NCBI RefSeq assembly: GCF_014127105.1
Contig: NZ_CP059902.1
Location: 2,265,001 to 2,329,000 of the forward strand
DNA from: Devosia sp. MC521
Lineage (GTDB): Bacteria > Pseudomonadota > Alphaproteobacteria > Rhizobiales > Devosiaceae
Direction: 5' to 3'
Length of the DNA stretch: 64,000 nt
The translations under genes and the position numbers were made by a program. Of the stretch, positions 18,008 to 27,253 are shown in pieces (the stretch's first letter is position 1; every line of letters starts with the position of its first letter). The notes beneath the pieces were generated by a model. That model was not told the DNA's origin. It saw only the letters and a program-made list of their open reading frames with translations, and made no database searches.

Positions 18008-18481
18008 TCAGCGCTCGTCCGGGACGCCCGGATTTCGCGATAGGCTGGCGTTGGCATAGCGGTCGTCATTCGACACATCCTTGCCAACCCAGTCGGGGAT
18101 CTCCACCGCTTCATCTAGCGCACCCATCTCCACTTCTGCGGTCACCAGCCCGTCGTGCGGACCTTCAAACACATCCACTTCCCAGGTGTGATTGCCGTGC
18201 GGCACAAGATAACGGCGCTTTTCGATGACATTGGGCCGCGCCAACTCAATCAGCTGCAACCCGTCCTCAACCGGGATTTCATATTCAAATTCCGCCCGTG
18301 CCAAACCCACCGGCTTGCCCTTGAGAGTCAAAAACGCTTGAGCATCGTCGACCACACGCACGCGCACTGTCGGATTGGCGTTGGTCGATAGATAACCCTG
18401 ACGGAAAGCCGCGCTCGACGTTACTCCGGAACGCCAGCCATCGCTCGAAACAAGAAATTTTCGTTCAATTTCAATACCCAT
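18008..18481 (-). CDS. CYTH-domain protein
   Basis: 157 residues from ATG 18481; the frame extends 66 codons further, but MGIEIERKFLV is the canonical N-terminus, holding the ExExK motif (Glu4, Glu6, Lys8). CYTH proteins fold into an eight-strand tunnel that binds triphosphates with divalent metal. Other members act as triphosphatases, adenylate cyclases or thiamine triphosphatases; the short stand-alone bacterial type is often an inorganic triphosphatase. Internal Arg-rich strands (TVRVRVV, EKRRYLV) fit the tunnel. It follows the membrane-protein gene on the same strand. Confidence 0.88.
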   Translation of the reverse strand: MGIEIERKFLVSSDGWRSGVTSSAAFRQGYLSTNANPTVRVRVVDDAQAFLTLKGKPVGLARAEFEYEIPVEDGLQLIELARPNVIEKRRYLVPHGNHTWEVDVFEGPHDGLVTAEVEMGALDEAVEIPDWVGKDVSNDDRYANASLSRNPGVPDER

Positions 18482-18587
18482 AGGGCTCTTTCCGGAATCA
18501 ATCAGACAATGACTTGAATCATAATGCGAAGCGCAGGCTTTGGGTCCATGAAATGATTGAGCCACCCGTCGGCGGCTCATCCTAAAC

Positions 18588-19589
18588 TCAAGCTTGCGGT
18601 GTAAAACTCGATGGCGGTTGTGCTGGCGCGCCGCCGAACCGCCGCCCGACATAGGCCGCCGCCTTATCCTTGAGCTCAACGAATTTCTTCGTCATACCAC
18701 TCAAGCGATTATCCCAAGCTGGGTCAGGCGCTTGCCCCGCGATGGTTTTGAAATAGACCGCCATCATGCAGGCAATGGCGAAAGGCTCAATCAGCGCCAC
18801 CTTCACCGCCCAAGCGAAGATCAGCGCGAACACGAAGCCCCCAGCCGACCAACCGCCCGGCATAAACCACACCAACGCCGCTGCGGGCGCCAGCATCACC
18901 ACGAACACCAGGAAGGCCAGCCCGTAGGTGATCACAGTCAGCCAAGCCGCGTTCTTGAACATCACCTTGTAGTTCTGCCCATAGAGCACCAGCGCCGTCT
19001 TGGCACTGTCCCAAGGATTGGTCGATTTGGTGCGAATTGCATAGGCCATGATCACTTCATCCAGCAGCCCCACCGACAGATTGAGGAATGCCCTCAGCAC
19101 GCCCGTCAGCGATTGTATGGCCGGGATTGGGATCAGCGAGGCAATGCCATTGACGAGACCCGTAATGGCCCGCAGCACACCCTTCACCAGCTGATCGGCA
19201 CCAAACAACACGCTCGCCTCAGCAAAACGCTCTTTGACGATAGCACTTGCGTGATCAATCTGCGCCCGCCCGGCGGGGATTTCGCGCCCCTCCATAAGCT
19301 CAGACAGCACCGCGATATGGCCAGCCTTGACCACATAGAGAATATATTCGCGCAGGAAATAGATTACCCCGGCAGTCAGTGCGAAGCCTGCAACTCCGCC
19401 CCAAATCGATGATGTGGCTTGGAAATCAGCATCTCCGAAAGCGCCAACGCCCCAACCAATTCCGGCCCCAGTTCCTGTCACCAACACATAGGCGGCAGCT
19501 ATGCCGAAGTAGACAACCATACGAAACACGATGAACGGCCAAGTCTTGGCCATCAGGCCCAAAGCCCGCCCTATAGAAAAGTCCCACAT
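18588..19589 (-). CDS. Multi-pass membrane protein of unknown function
   Basis: 333 residues. About six or seven hydrophobic segments (around 15-40, 62-82, 130-150, 220-245, 250-275, 280-300) with a long soluble stretch in the middle. The C-terminus is soluble and ends in a Pro/Ala/Gln-rich tail. Motifs such as AHGHIAVLSELMEGR are not diagnostic. I recognise no family. The shape (helices around a conserved central loop) is compatible with a transporter-like or scaffold-like role. It is 106 bases upstream of the CYTH gene on the same strand. Confidence 0.72.
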   Translation of the reverse strand: MWDFSIGRALGLMAKTWPFIVFRMVVYFGIAAAYVLVTGTGAGIGWGVGAFGDADFQATSSIWGGVAGFALTAGVIYFLREYILYVVKAGHIAVLSELMEGREIPAGRAQIDHASAIVKERFAEASVLFGADQLVKGVLRAITGLVNGIASLIPIPAIQSLTGVLRAFLNLSVGLLDEVIMAYAIRTKSTNPWDSAKTALVLYGQNYKVMFKNAAWLTVITYGLAFLVFVVMLAPAAALVWFMPGGWSAGGFVFALIFAWAVKVALIEPFAIACMMAVYFKTIAGQAPDPAWDNRLSGMTKKFVELKDKAAAYVGRRFGGAPAQPPSSFTPQA

Positions 19590-19645
19590 GTCGCTTGTCC
19601 CTCAAGCTGTTGTTCAAGGGGGGCACTCTCTGGTAGAGGGCACAT

Positions 19646-20317
19646 ATGCCCGGACCTATGCCCACACTGCTGAACTACTTCCCTCCCACTGAACCCTACC
19701 TGAACGTCATCCACGTCGATGACGACATTCTGGTGGTGGACAAGCAATCTGGCTTGCTCAGCGTGCCTGGTAAAGACCCCAGCCTCTGGGATTGCATTCA
19801 GCATCGCGCCCACCAAACCTGGCCCACGGCTGGCATGTGCCACCGCTTGGACAAAGACACGTCTGGCGTTCTCGTCATGGCGCTGAACAAGCCCGCGCAC
19901 GGCTTCATCGGCAGCCAGTTCGAGTTCCGCAAAACCACCAAGAGCTATATCGCTCGCGTGTCCGGAATTATCGAAGAGGACTCCGGCCTCATCGACCTAC
20001 CCATGTGTACCGATTGGGAAAACAAGCCGCGCCAGAAGATCGACCACGAGAACGGTCGCCCGGCGCAAACCGAATGGCAGGTGCTCGAGCGCGAGGAGAA
20101 TGCCACGCGCGTAAAACTCACCCCCCTCACCGGCCGCACCCATCAGCTGCGCGTTCACATGAAGGCCCTTGGCCATGTGATTCTGGGCGATGCCTTTTAT
20201 GCCTCTGGCGATGATCTCACCGCTGCCGATCGCCTCCAACTGCACGCCGCCGAATTGGGATTTACCCACCCAACGACAAAAGAGTTCATGACCTTTACGG
20301 CCCCCGTGCCATTCTGA
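19646..20317 (+). CDS. RluA-family pseudouridine synthase
   Basis: 223 residues, shorter than RluC/RluD because no S4 domain is present. The catalytic HRLDKDTSG motif with Asp (about 72-80) and the [10 protein letters not shown] motif (about 172-181) are intact. The closest functional type is RluA-like, which modifies U746 of 23S rRNA and U32 of some tRNAs; a stand-alone family member of other target is possible. The start ATG has AGAGGG six bases before it; a second ATG four codons in is the alternative. Confidence 0.88.
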   Translation: MPGPMPTLLNYFPPTEPYLNVIHVDDDILVVDKQSGLLSVPGKDPSLWDCIQHRAHQTWPTAGMCHRLDKDTSGVLVMALNKPAHGFIGSQFEFRKTTKSYIARVSGIIEEDSGLIDLPMCTDWENKPRQKIDHENGRPAQTEWQVLEREENATRVKLTPLTGRTHQLRVHMKALGHVILGDAFYASGDDLTAADRLQLHAAELGFTHPTTKEFMTFTAPVPF

Positions 20318-20423
20318 TTGGACTTTAGCAGGAGTGAAGCGCTCACAGGGGCGCTCACTCTTGCCCGATCTCTCGTGCGGGCCTATAGCAGCGAGCATAT
20401 CCCCGCGCCCGAGAGAGGCCTTT

Positions 20424-21104
20424 ATGCCCACCCGTCCGCTTCGTATCGCTCCCTCCATTCTATCCGCCGATTTCGCGCGGCTTGGCGCAGAGGTCGAAGC
20501 CATCGACGCCGCTGGCGCGGATTACATTCATATCGACGTGATGGACGGCCATTTCGTGCCCAACATCTCCTTTGGCGCGCCGATCATTAAATCGGTGCGT
20601 GGGGTCACGAAAAAGACCTTTGATTGTCACTTGATGATCGCCCCCACGGACGCCTATCTGGCCGATTTTGCCAATGGCGGCGCTGACATCATCACCGTCC
20701 ACGCTGAAGCGGGTCCTCACCTGCACCGCTCGCTGCAGGCCATTCGCGCGCTCGGCAAAAAAGCCGGCGTGGCGCTGAACCCAGCGACACCTGTCTCCAC
20801 CATCCAGCACGTCATTGATGACGTCGATCTCGTCCTCATCATGAGCGTCAATCCCGGCTTCGGAGGCCAAAGCTTTATTCGCGAAAGCCTCACCAAGATC
20901 GCGCAGGCACATGCGCTGATCGGCGGTCGCGACATTGATCTAGAAGTCGATGGTGGCGTCACTGCTGCTAATGCAAAAGAGATCGTCGCGGCGGGAGCCA
21001 ATGTGCTCGTCGCAGGTTCTGCCATCTACGGCGGCAATGATCCGACCACTTACGCCGGTCGCATTCAGGCCATCCGAGACGCGGTAAACACGCATAATGC
21101 CTGA
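20424..21104 (+). CDS. rpe: Ribulose-phosphate 3-epimerase
   Basis: 226 residues from ATG 20424; the frame opens 30 codons earlier, but [20 protein letters not shown] matches the family. It interconverts ribulose 5-phosphate and xylulose 5-phosphate in the pentose phosphate pathway. The TIM-barrel carries [12 protein letters not shown] with catalytic Asp and His ligand, CHLMI, and the phosphate loop [11 protein letters not shown], then the second catalytic Asp in EVDGGV. It heads an apparent operon: fosX-like (8-base overlap), purB, and a serine hydrolase. Confidence 0.98.
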   Translation: MPTRPLRIAPSILSADFARLGAEVEAIDAAGADYIHIDVMDGHFVPNISFGAPIIKSVRGVTKKTFDCHLMIAPTDAYLADFANGGADIITVHAEAGPHLHRSLQAIRALGKKAGVALNPATPVSTIQHVIDDVDLVLIMSVNPGFGGQSFIRESLTKIAQAHALIGGRDIDLEVDGGVTAANAKEIVAAGANVLVAGSAIYGGNDPTTYAGRIQAIRDAVNTHNA

Positions 21105-21537
21105 GCCACGCATCGAGGGCCTGAGCCACATGACCTTTATCGTCGAGAACCTCGACGGCATGGAGGAAATCTTGGTGACTGTCCTCGGCGCGCGCAAAAT
21201 CTATGACAGCGAGGACAAAACCTTCTCGCTCTCACAGGAACGGTTCTTCCATGTCGGCGCCACCGACATTTGGATCGCCATTATGCAAGGCCCGTCCCTC
21301 CCCTCGCGCAGCTACAATCACATCGCCTTCAAGATCGCTGATGCTGATTTGGAAACCTATCGCCAGCGCATCGAGGCTCTGGGGTTGGACATGCGCGAAA
21401 CGCGGCCAAGGGTTGCGGGCGAAGGCCGTTCGCTCTATTTCCACGACCGCGACAACCACCTCTTCGAACTGCACACTGGCACGCTGCCCGAGCGCCTAGA
21501 GCGCTACAAGCAACCGCCAGTTGAATCACATTCCTAA
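21097..21537 (+). CDS. fosX: VOC-family protein, probable FosX fosfomycin hydrolase
   Basis: 146 residues with a paired glyoxalase/VOC fold. Its layout closely follows FosX: LSHMTFIV (His11), [12 protein letters not shown] (Glu48), YNHIAF (His75), RPRVAGEG, and [19 protein letters not shown] (Glu124). These correspond to the metal ligands His7, His69 and Glu118 and to the catalytic base Glu44 described for FosX of Listeria and Mesorhizobium. FosX opens the fosfomycin epoxide with water using a divalent metal, needing no thiol. Similarity is judged from remembered family sequence, so a related lyase or a low-activity homologue is possible. It is co-transcribed with rpe and purB and is not on a mobile element. 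Confidence 0.82.
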   Translation: MPEPRIEGLSHMTFIVENLDGMEEILVTVLGARKIYDSEDKTFSLSQERFFHVGATDIWIAIMQGPSLPSRSYNHIAFKIADADLETYRQRIEALGLDMRETRPRVAGEGRSLYFHDRDNHLFELHTGTLPERLERYKQPPVESHS

Positions 21538-21554
21538 GCTACAAGGCTAAGCCC

Positions 21555-22886
21555 ATGATCCCGCGCTATTCCCGCCCCGAAATGGTCGCCAACTGGTCCG
21601 CCGAAACTCGGTTCGCCATTTGGTTCGAAATCGAGGCGCACGCGACCTCCAAGCTCGCAGAGCTGGGCGTCGTGCCCAAGGAAAGCGCTGATAAAATCTG
21701 GGAAGTGATGAATGCTCGCAAGGCCGAACTCGGTGACTATGGCTTTGACGTCGAGCGCATCGACGAAATCGAACGCACCACCAAGCACGACGTAATCGCC
21801 TTCCTGACCCACCTTTCCGAAATCGTTGGTCCAGACGCTCGCTTCGTCCATCAGGGCATGACCTCCTCGGACATTCTCGACACCACGCTCTCGGTGCAGA
21901 TGAAGCGCGCTGCCGACATTCTGATCGCCGATGTGGATGCGCTGCTCGAAGCCCTCAAGCGCCGCGCCTACGAGCACAAGAACACCATCACCATTGGTCG
22001 CTCGCACGGCATTCACGCCGAGCCGACCACATTTGGCGTCAAGCTTGCCGAAGCCTATGCCGAGTTCACCCGCAACCGCGCACGCCTCGTTGCAGCGCGC
22101 GATGAAATCGCCACCGCAGCCATCTCCGGCGCCATCGGCACCTTCGCCAATATCGACCCGTCGGTCGAAGAATACGTCGCTGAAAAGCTTGGCCTTTCCA
22201 TCGAGCCAGTCTCGACCCAGGTCATCCCGCGCGATCGTCACGCAATGTTCTTCGCCACGCTCGGCGTTGTAGCGTCCTCCATCGAACGCGTCGCCCTGGA
22301 AATCCGTCACCTGCAGCGCACCGAAGTTCTCGAAGCTGAGGAATACTTCTCCCCGGGCCAGAAGGGCTCGTCGGCAATGCCGCACAAGCGCAACCCGGTC
22401 CTCACCGAAAACCTCACCGGTCTTGCCCGCCTCGTGCGCGGCATGGTCACCCCAGCGCTCGAAAACGTTGCGCTCTGGCACGAACGCGATATCTCGCACT
22501 CCTCGGTTGAGCGCATGATCGGCCCAGACGCGACCGTCACCCTCGACTTCGCTCTGGCCCGCCTCACCGGCGTGATCGACAAGCTCGTCGTCTACCCAGA
22601 AAACATGCGCAAGAACCTCGATCTTCTTGGCGGCCTCCACAATTCCCAGCGCATGTTGCTCGCGCTTACGCAGGCCGGCTACAGCCGTGAAGACAGCTAT
22701 GCTGCCGTCCAGCGCAACGCCATGAAGGTCTGGCAGCACAATGGCGATCGCGCCGGTCTCTTCGCAGCCAACCTCAAGGCTGACCCGGAAGTGACTCTGT
22801 CCGATGAACAAATCGACGCCATGTTTGATGACGCCTACCACCTCAAGCATGTCGACACGATCTTCAACCGTGTGTTTGGCGCATGA
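21555..22886 (+). CDS. purB: Adenylosuccinate lyase
   Basis: 443 residues, the short PurB type. It splits SAICAR to AICAR and adenylosuccinate to AMP. The fumarase/aspartase signature GSSAMPHKRNP (about 271-281) with its catalytic Ser is clear, as are TSSDILDT (about 98-105) and RSHGIHAEPT (about 145-155). It overlaps the next gene by four bases (ATGA at 22883-22886). Purine genes elsewhere in the window are purC-purS and purQ-purL. Confidence 0.98.
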   Translation: MIPRYSRPEMVANWSAETRFAIWFEIEAHATSKLAELGVVPKESADKIWEVMNARKAELGDYGFDVERIDEIERTTKHDVIAFLTHLSEIVGPDARFVHQGMTSSDILDTTLSVQMKRAADILIADVDALLEALKRRAYEHKNTITIGRSHGIHAEPTTFGVKLAEAYAEFTRNRARLVAARDEIATAAISGAIGTFANIDPSVEEYVAEKLGLSIEPVSTQVIPRDRHAMFFATLGVVASSIERVALEIRHLQRTEVLEAEEYFSPGQKGSSAMPHKRNPVLTENLTGLARLVRGMVTPALENVALWHERDISHSSVERMIGPDATVTLDFALARLTGVIDKLVVYPENMRKNLDLLGGLHNSQRMLLALTQAGYSREDSYAAVQRNAMKVWQHNGDRAGLFAANLKADPEVTLSDEQIDAMFDDAYHLKHVDTIFNRVFGA

Positions 22887-23431
22887 AGCTCTCTGAAGTC
22901 GACATCCTGATCTTGCCGGGCCTTTATGGCTCCAAAGACGGTCATTGGCAGGTGCGCTGGGCGGATAAAATCCGCTCGGCTGCCCTTGTTGAGCAGGCCG
23001 ATTGGTCAGACCCAGATCCAGAAGATTGGATCGACACCATTGTCAAAGCGGTCGAATTGGCCGAGCGCCCGGTTGTGCTTGTCGCCCATTCGCTCGGTTG
23101 CATTGCTCTGGCCAAGGCCGCCGCACAGCTCACCGATGGCAAGGTAAAGGGCGCCTTCCTTGTCGCTCCACCAGACGTCTATCGCGACAATGCGCCGGAA
23201 GCCGTCAAGGATTTCGCGCCCGTCCCGCGCGATCCCCTGCCCTTCCCGTCGCTGCTCGTTGCGTCATCCACCGATGGCTATTGCGCGCTCGAAACCGCCG
23301 CTGATCTGGCTGGCGCATGGGGCTCAGAATTCCATGATGCGGGCGAAGCCGGGCACATCAACATCGAGAGCGGCCACGGCCCTTGGCCCGAAGGCCTGCT
23401 CATGTTCACCCGCCTCATGCAGCGCATCTAA
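22883..23431 (+). CDS. RBBP9/YdeN-family serine hydrolase
   Basis: 182 residues, the compact alpha/beta hydrolase of the RBBP9 family. The start is LILPGLYGSKDGHWQ (about 9-23), the nucleophile elbow VLVAHSLGCIAL holds Ser (about 71), Asp is in SSTDGYC and His in GEAGHINIESGHGPWPEG. Bacterial members have no agreed natural substrate. The ATGA overlap with purB suggests co-translation, but no link to purine synthesis is known. A strong terminator follows. Confidence 0.9.
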   Translation: MKLSEVDILILPGLYGSKDGHWQVRWADKIRSAALVEQADWSDPDPEDWIDTIVKAVELAERPVVLVAHSLGCIALAKAAAQLTDGKVKGAFLVAPPDVYRDNAPEAVKDFAPVPRDPLPFPSLLVASSTDGYCALETAADLAGAWGSEFHDAGEAGHINIESGHGPWPEGLLMFTRLMQRI

Positions 23432-23440
23432 CAAACACCA

Positions 23441-23465
23441 AAGCCGCCTCCGGGCGGCTTTTCTT
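23441..23465 (+). terminator. Terminator of the rpe-purB operon
   Basis: Arms AAGCCGCC (23441-23448) and GGCGGCTT (23453-23460) with a TCCG loop, followed by TTCTT. Confidence 0.85.
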
Positions 23466-23626
23466 ATGGCTTCCAGAACGGTGATCGGCTGGCCCCACTC
23501 ACTGTGTCAAAAGTGCCGCTCCTCAAACCCTATGCTCAAATAGCAAAAGGCACTCTTCGCATCACATTGCACTCCCGCACGAACAGTGGCAGTCCAATAG
23601 GCATATTGCCCTGGACCTAAATTACC

Positions 23627-24508
23627 ATGCGTACTCAATTTTACGCCACAATGGCGGCGCTTGCATTGCTCTCCACCAACGCCACCGCCCAAGAGATGGG
23701 CTTAACAGGCGTTATTTCCGCTGACCTGGGACTTCAGTCGATACACTACAACCGCGAAGGCAGCCGTTGGTATGAAAGCGACGCCCAACCAAAGCTGTTT
23801 ACCCTTGATGCAAAGCTCGGGGTCGCTATCTCACCCGAATTCAGCATTCAGATTGACGCGTGGGCGCAAAGCGCCTCAGGCACTGTCACCGGTCAAGACT
23901 ATGTCCGATCGTACGAATACGATTGGGACACGATGCTGGCAGGAGCAGCGATCCACGCCACTTACCACATTGACGACTTCTATGTTGGCGGCGCCATCTC
24001 TGGCGGGGGCTTAAGTTACCAAGAAGTCGGCTATACGGCAGATCGGCACGGCTTTGCGACCGTCGCACTTGAAGCTGGCTATAACGCAGAACAATACCGC
24101 GTCGCCGGGCAGCTCAGCTATACCGGTGCTGTAACCGAGGACGCCAAAGCCAACAAAAGCAATGCTTGGGTCGTTGGCCTCGAAGGTACATACTACCTCA
24201 CTCCAGACATGTCCGTCACTGCCCGGTCGATTTACGAGCACGAAACTTACGATGAGGGCTTCCGCGATCTGAGCTGGGGCGTGGAAGGGCGTTACAAGCT
24301 CGAGGACAAGCCTTTGATCCTGAGTCTTTCCTACTCAAACCGAATTGACACCTTCCAAGACGCAGGCGCGTACCGTGCGACGATGCACTCGGTCTTCGCC
24401 GGTATTAAAATCCCGTTTGGCGCCAGCAGCACCAACCTGCGCGATCTCGACCGCGCCGTCGGCTTGGATCTGAACCCCTATTATTACGGCAAAAATTCAA
24501 TCCGCTAA
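23627..24508 (+). CDS. Predicted outer-membrane beta-barrel protein
   Basis: 293 residues. A signal peptide ends near NATAQ (about residue 22). The mature chain alternates short aromatic-rich strands (for example FSIQIDAWAQSASG, YRVAGQLSYTG, LILSLSYSNRI) and ends in polar residues, consistent with a barrel of about 12 strands. No OmpA peptidoglycan domain is present, and it does not end in a C-terminal Phe, so the usual BAM signal is missing or altered. I recognise no named family. It has its own leader and terminator. Confidence 0.68.
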   Translation: MRTQFYATMAALALLSTNATAQEMGLTGVISADLGLQSIHYNREGSRWYESDAQPKLFTLDAKLGVAISPEFSIQIDAWAQSASGTVTGQDYVRSYEYDWDTMLAGAAIHATYHIDDFYVGGAISGGGLSYQEVGYTADRHGFATVALEAGYNAEQYRVAGQLSYTGAVTEDAKANKSNAWVVGLEGTYYLTPDMSVTARSIYEHETYDEGFRDLSWGVEGRYKLEDKPLILSLSYSNRIDTFQDAGAYRATMHSVFAGIKIPFGASSTNLRDLDRAVGLDLNPYYYGKNSIR

Positions 24509-24513
24509 AACAC

Positions 24514-24549
24514 AAAGCCCCGCCGGAACATTCCTGCGGGGTTCTTTTC
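24514..24549 (+). terminator. Terminator after the beta-barrel gene
   Basis: Arms CCCCGC (24518-24523) and GCGGGG (24536-24541), followed by TTCTTTTC. Confidence 0.7.
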
Positions 24550-24657
24550 AAGTTTGGTTTGCGGGAGCCCAATCCTGCAGCCGTCAGCCCGTCCATAGCG
24601 CCCACTGCTTAAAGTTTAACGTTATCTGCATGGCCTCATGCAGCGCTTTACCATCCC

Positions 24658-25320
24658 CTATGGATCCAACTGCCTGTCGCATGTTGTGAAGAGGTCACCG
24701 CAGGTGTTGCGAAACCATGCCTGCTGGCGAGTTTGCTTTTCCTCAGCCACAGGAACCAGCGCACCCTGCGCGTCACGGCTAAGCGTCTGACGGTAATCCA
24801 CCAAAACCCAATCTGCCTGACAAGCGTGGACCTGTTCGATCTCTCCGACCTCGGTGGCCCATTCGCCCTTCATATCGATCAGGACTTTGCTGGCAGTGTC
24901 CGGCGCGTCATAACCGTTCCCAGACTGGATATTGAAGCGAATGGAATTGGCCGCAATCCACCCTGGCGTGGGCGGGACAGCGCGTTCCGCTTCGGCATTT
25001 TCCAGATCCCTCAACGCAGAAACCTTTAGCCAGCCCCTGTCGTACTGCACGATGGTGACTTCCGCTGGATAGAGCATATTGCCATGTGATGCGGTTTTAG
25101 ACGGATCATCAACGGGCACGATGCCCAGCGCCTTGCTGTCCTTGTCAGGTGATTGACGTAAAACGACTTCCACAAGCCCATTGGAATAGGCCCATCCTTG
25201 CAACTCGCAATTCTGAACGCCCTGCGGTAAGGGAAGAGGAATATCCAGACGCTCTGCCTGAGCTTGAGGCGCAATTGCGAGTAACGCTAAAAATCCCAAA
25301 AGCGGATTGCGAATGACCAT
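24658..25320 (-). CDS. Secreted protein with SH3-like segment
   Basis: 220 residues from ATG 25320. Signal peptide MVIRNPLLGFLALLAIAPQAQA is clear (cleavage near residue 22). A VEVVLRQSPDKDSKALG stretch followed by VTIVQYDRGWLKVSA resembles a bacterial SH3b domain (about 50-115), a fold that often binds cell-wall peptides. Four Cys are present in the mature protein, three near the C-terminus (CQADW, NTCGDLFTTC). No enzyme motif. It follows a second secreted gene by 28 bases, so the two are probably an operon. Confidence 0.68.
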   Translation of the reverse strand: MVIRNPLLGFLALLAIAPQAQAERLDIPLPLPQGVQNCELQGWAYSNGLVEVVLRQSPDKDSKALGIVPVDDPSKTASHGNMLYPAEVTIVQYDRGWLKVSALRDLENAEAERAVPPTPGWIAANSIRFNIQSGNGYDAPDTASKVLIDMKGEWATEVGEIEQVHACQADWVLVDYRQTLSRDAQGALVPVAEEKQTRQQAWFRNTCGDLFTTCDRQLDP

Positions 25321-25348
25321 AATACCGACTGGGTTCAGCTTGATGCGA

Positions 25349-25789
25349 TCAGCGATATAATGAGCCGTCTGAGAACCCAACGAAGGACCAGCATGGATCT
25401 TTTTCAAAGTACCACACGAAATCGACCTCCAGCAGGTCAGTGGCGCGCGCGTACAGTTCAGCTTTCAACGGGGTATCTTGAAATATCTGGACACTGAGAT
25501 CCTGCTGCTTCAGCGCGGCGAGGCTGGGCAAAATCGGCCAATCCAATTCCTCTTTACTTTGCACGACCGTGAAGCGCGCCGGCATAGCGCTGCCCATCTC
25601 CTGAAACGTCGTCATCTCAATCTGATCGGCGCTCATATTTTCTTGTTCAGACGGATTGTTCTGAAACTCTGTCAGAAATGATTCAAAGTCATCCTCGGCA
25701 CAGGCGGCTTCACTTCGCGCCGGTGCCGATAAAGCTAGAGTTGCCGCCAAAGCGATAAATACTGCAGAAATTCTAGCCAATGCCGTCAT
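25349..25789 (-). CDS. Secreted hypothetical protein
   Basis: 146 residues from ATG 25789; a longer frame upstream has no signal peptide, while this start gives one (ends near ARSEA, residue 28). The mature chain begins ACAEDDFESFLTEFQNN and ends DFVWYFEKDPCWSFVGFSDGS. Two Cys could form a disulfide. The pattern loosely recalls DUF4348, but I cannot confirm it. It sits upstream of the SH3-like secreted gene on the same strand, so both may act in the periplasm. Confidence 0.66.
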   Translation of the reverse strand: MTALARISAVFIALAATLALSAPARSEAACAEDDFESFLTEFQNNPSEQENMSADQIEMTTFQEMGSAMPARFTVVQSKEELDWPILPSLAALKQQDLSVQIFQDTPLKAELYARATDLLEVDFVWYFEKDPCWSFVGFSDGSLYR

Positions 25790-26345
25790 ATGTCTCCTCC
25801 GCTCCCGCGGCTCAATAAATGCGTGCCTCGCGATCTTATGGCGACCTATCTGCACACTTCGTCCCGCTGTCCCGATAGGTCTACCTGATAAAACCTTACT
25901 GACTAACATTGCCTTGGCTGTAATCGACGCGAGAGCACTCATCGCATTCGACACGACCTTTGCTCTGACGGACCGCCTGATGGAGCGCATCTACCCAAAA
26001 AACAAAAGCCGCCCTAGGCCGCTATTCCACTGGCGCGGCAAGTGCGGCGATGTCCCAACAAAACCGGCAAGACAGTGTCAGGAGTTCGACCGGGGAACGC
26101 AATTTAACCCCAGTCGTGCACGCACTGTCTCAAATCGCTCAAAATGCCGACCAACTCATTGAAATTAAGACGCTTCTGACAAGATCGGAATTAAATATCT
26201 TTAACTGGAAGAGCTGTTTTTCGGGGCCTACAACTTGGCCATCGACTTAGATTTGCCGGCGCATAAATGAGTAGATGCGTGACACGACAGGATCTGCAAG
26301 CCGACATCACCGGGTCTACCGACCCGTTATGCATGGAGCAAAATC
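25790..26345. other. 556-base intergenic region with no clear gene
   Basis: Short frames exist (for example 26050-26250), but none has a convincing ribosome site or conserved look. A hairpin, CGGGTC (26311-26316) and GACCCG (26321-26326), lies about 20 bases before the DUF1344 start, in its probable leader. A near-CtrA motif at 26191-26205 has a spacing of six instead of seven. Otherwise I see nothing. Confidence 0.5.
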
Positions 26346-26648
26346 ATGCGTAAGTTTATTGCCCCTCTCCTCATTGCCGTCACTATTGCAGCACCCGGAG
26401 CGGCCTTTGCCGCCTCGACAGTGGCACCGGCGGCCAAGCCCGCAGCCACCACACCAGCCGAGCAAACGGCAAGTGGCGTTGTGAAGAGCTTTGACCTCAA
26501 GGCACACACGCTGACCTTGGCAGATGGCAATATCTACCAATTGCCCGCCAACTACTCGACCCCAACTCTCAAGGCTTGCGAGAAAGTCACCGTGCATTGG
26601 AAGATGAACGGCACAGCCATGGAGGCAACAACCGTCACCCTCGGATAG
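26346..26648 (+). CDS. DUF1344-family periplasmic protein
   Basis: 100 residues. Signal peptide MRKFIAPLLIAVTIAAPGAAFA (about 22) is followed by an Ala/Pro/Thr-rich linker and a short domain, GVVKSFDLKAHTLTLADGNIYQLP, typical of DUF1344 in Hyphomicrobiales. The function is unknown; the domain looks like a small beta-barrel. A hairpin lies in the leader, and a strong bidirectional terminator follows. Confidence 0.85.
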   Translation: MRKFIAPLLIAVTIAAPGAAFAASTVAPAAKPAATTPAEQTASGVVKSFDLKAHTLTLADGNIYQLPANYSTPTLKACEKVTVHWKMNGTAMEATTVTLG

Positions 26649-26673
26649 CGCCGTCAACACACTCCCAACAAAA

Positions 26674-26700
26674 AAGGGGAGCCTCGCTGAGGCTCCCCTT
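26674..26700. terminator. Bidirectional terminator
   Basis: Perfect 12-base arms AAGGGGAGCCTC (26674-26685) and GAGGCTCCCCTT (26689-26700) flanked by A and T runs, between the DUF1344 gene and the convergent DUF1476 gene. Confidence 0.92.
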
Positions 26701-26723
26701 TCAATTCGCAATATCGAAAGCTC

Positions 26724-27047
26724 TTAGCCTTCGTTAGCGATCTGTTCGTTAGCGGTCGCCTTAAGAGCAACCATCTTCTGACGAATCACGTCTTCACCAA
26801 CCGACACGCCCTTTACTGCGAGGTCACCAGCGACCTTGCGGAACACGTCTTCGTCGCCAGCTTCCTGGAAGTCAGCAGCAACGACTTCGGTTTCGTAAGC
26901 CTTAGCGGCATCGCCTTCCAGACCCATCAGTTCTGCAGCCCAAATGCCGAGCAGCTTGTTACGGCGGGCTTCCGCCTTGAACTGCTTTTCCGCATCGAAT
27001 GCGAACTTAGCTTCCTGACCCTTCTGGCGGTCTTCGAACGCGCTCAT
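26724..27047 (-). CDS. DUF1476 protein, F1-ATPase zeta-type inhibitor
   Basis: 107 residues from ATG 27047; the frame begins ten codons earlier. The start MSAFEDRQKGQEAKFAFDAE and the body KFKAEARRNKLLGIWAAELMGL are typical of DUF1476, the zeta subunit of alphaproteobacteria, whose N-terminal helix blocks ATP hydrolysis by F1. All-helical and charged with no membrane segment. Its gene is divergent from purC, an arrangement common in the order. Confidence 0.9.
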   Translation of the reverse strand: MSAFEDRQKGQEAKFAFDAEKQFKAEARRNKLLGIWAAELMGLEGDAAKAYETEVVAADFQEAGDEDVFRKVAGDLAVKGVSVGEDVIRQKMVALKATANEQIANEG

Positions 27048-27253
27048 GGTAGCTCCCGTGTTGCATCTCAGCCGCATGGCTGGAGTTTCTTTCCCGACAT
27101 AGGAGGTTCAGCGCCGCAAAGCAACGGTGTGCCTACGGTTCAGGCGGGAAATGCCATTCCGAATGGGCCTACAAAAGCGCTTGTTTTAGGCGCAGTAATG
27201 GCGCATATCCGGCTCAACTCCACCCTACCTATCCTTAGACAACGGATTCGATC

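Noticed and set aside
26191-26205. A near-CtrA motif (TTAA, six bases, TTAAC)
   Set aside because: The spacing is six and not seven, so it falls outside the motif; the two listed sites have exact spacing.
26050-26250. A 66-codon frame in the gap before the DUF1344 gene
   Set aside because: It has no ribosome site near its ATG and no recognisable composition; I list the region as empty.
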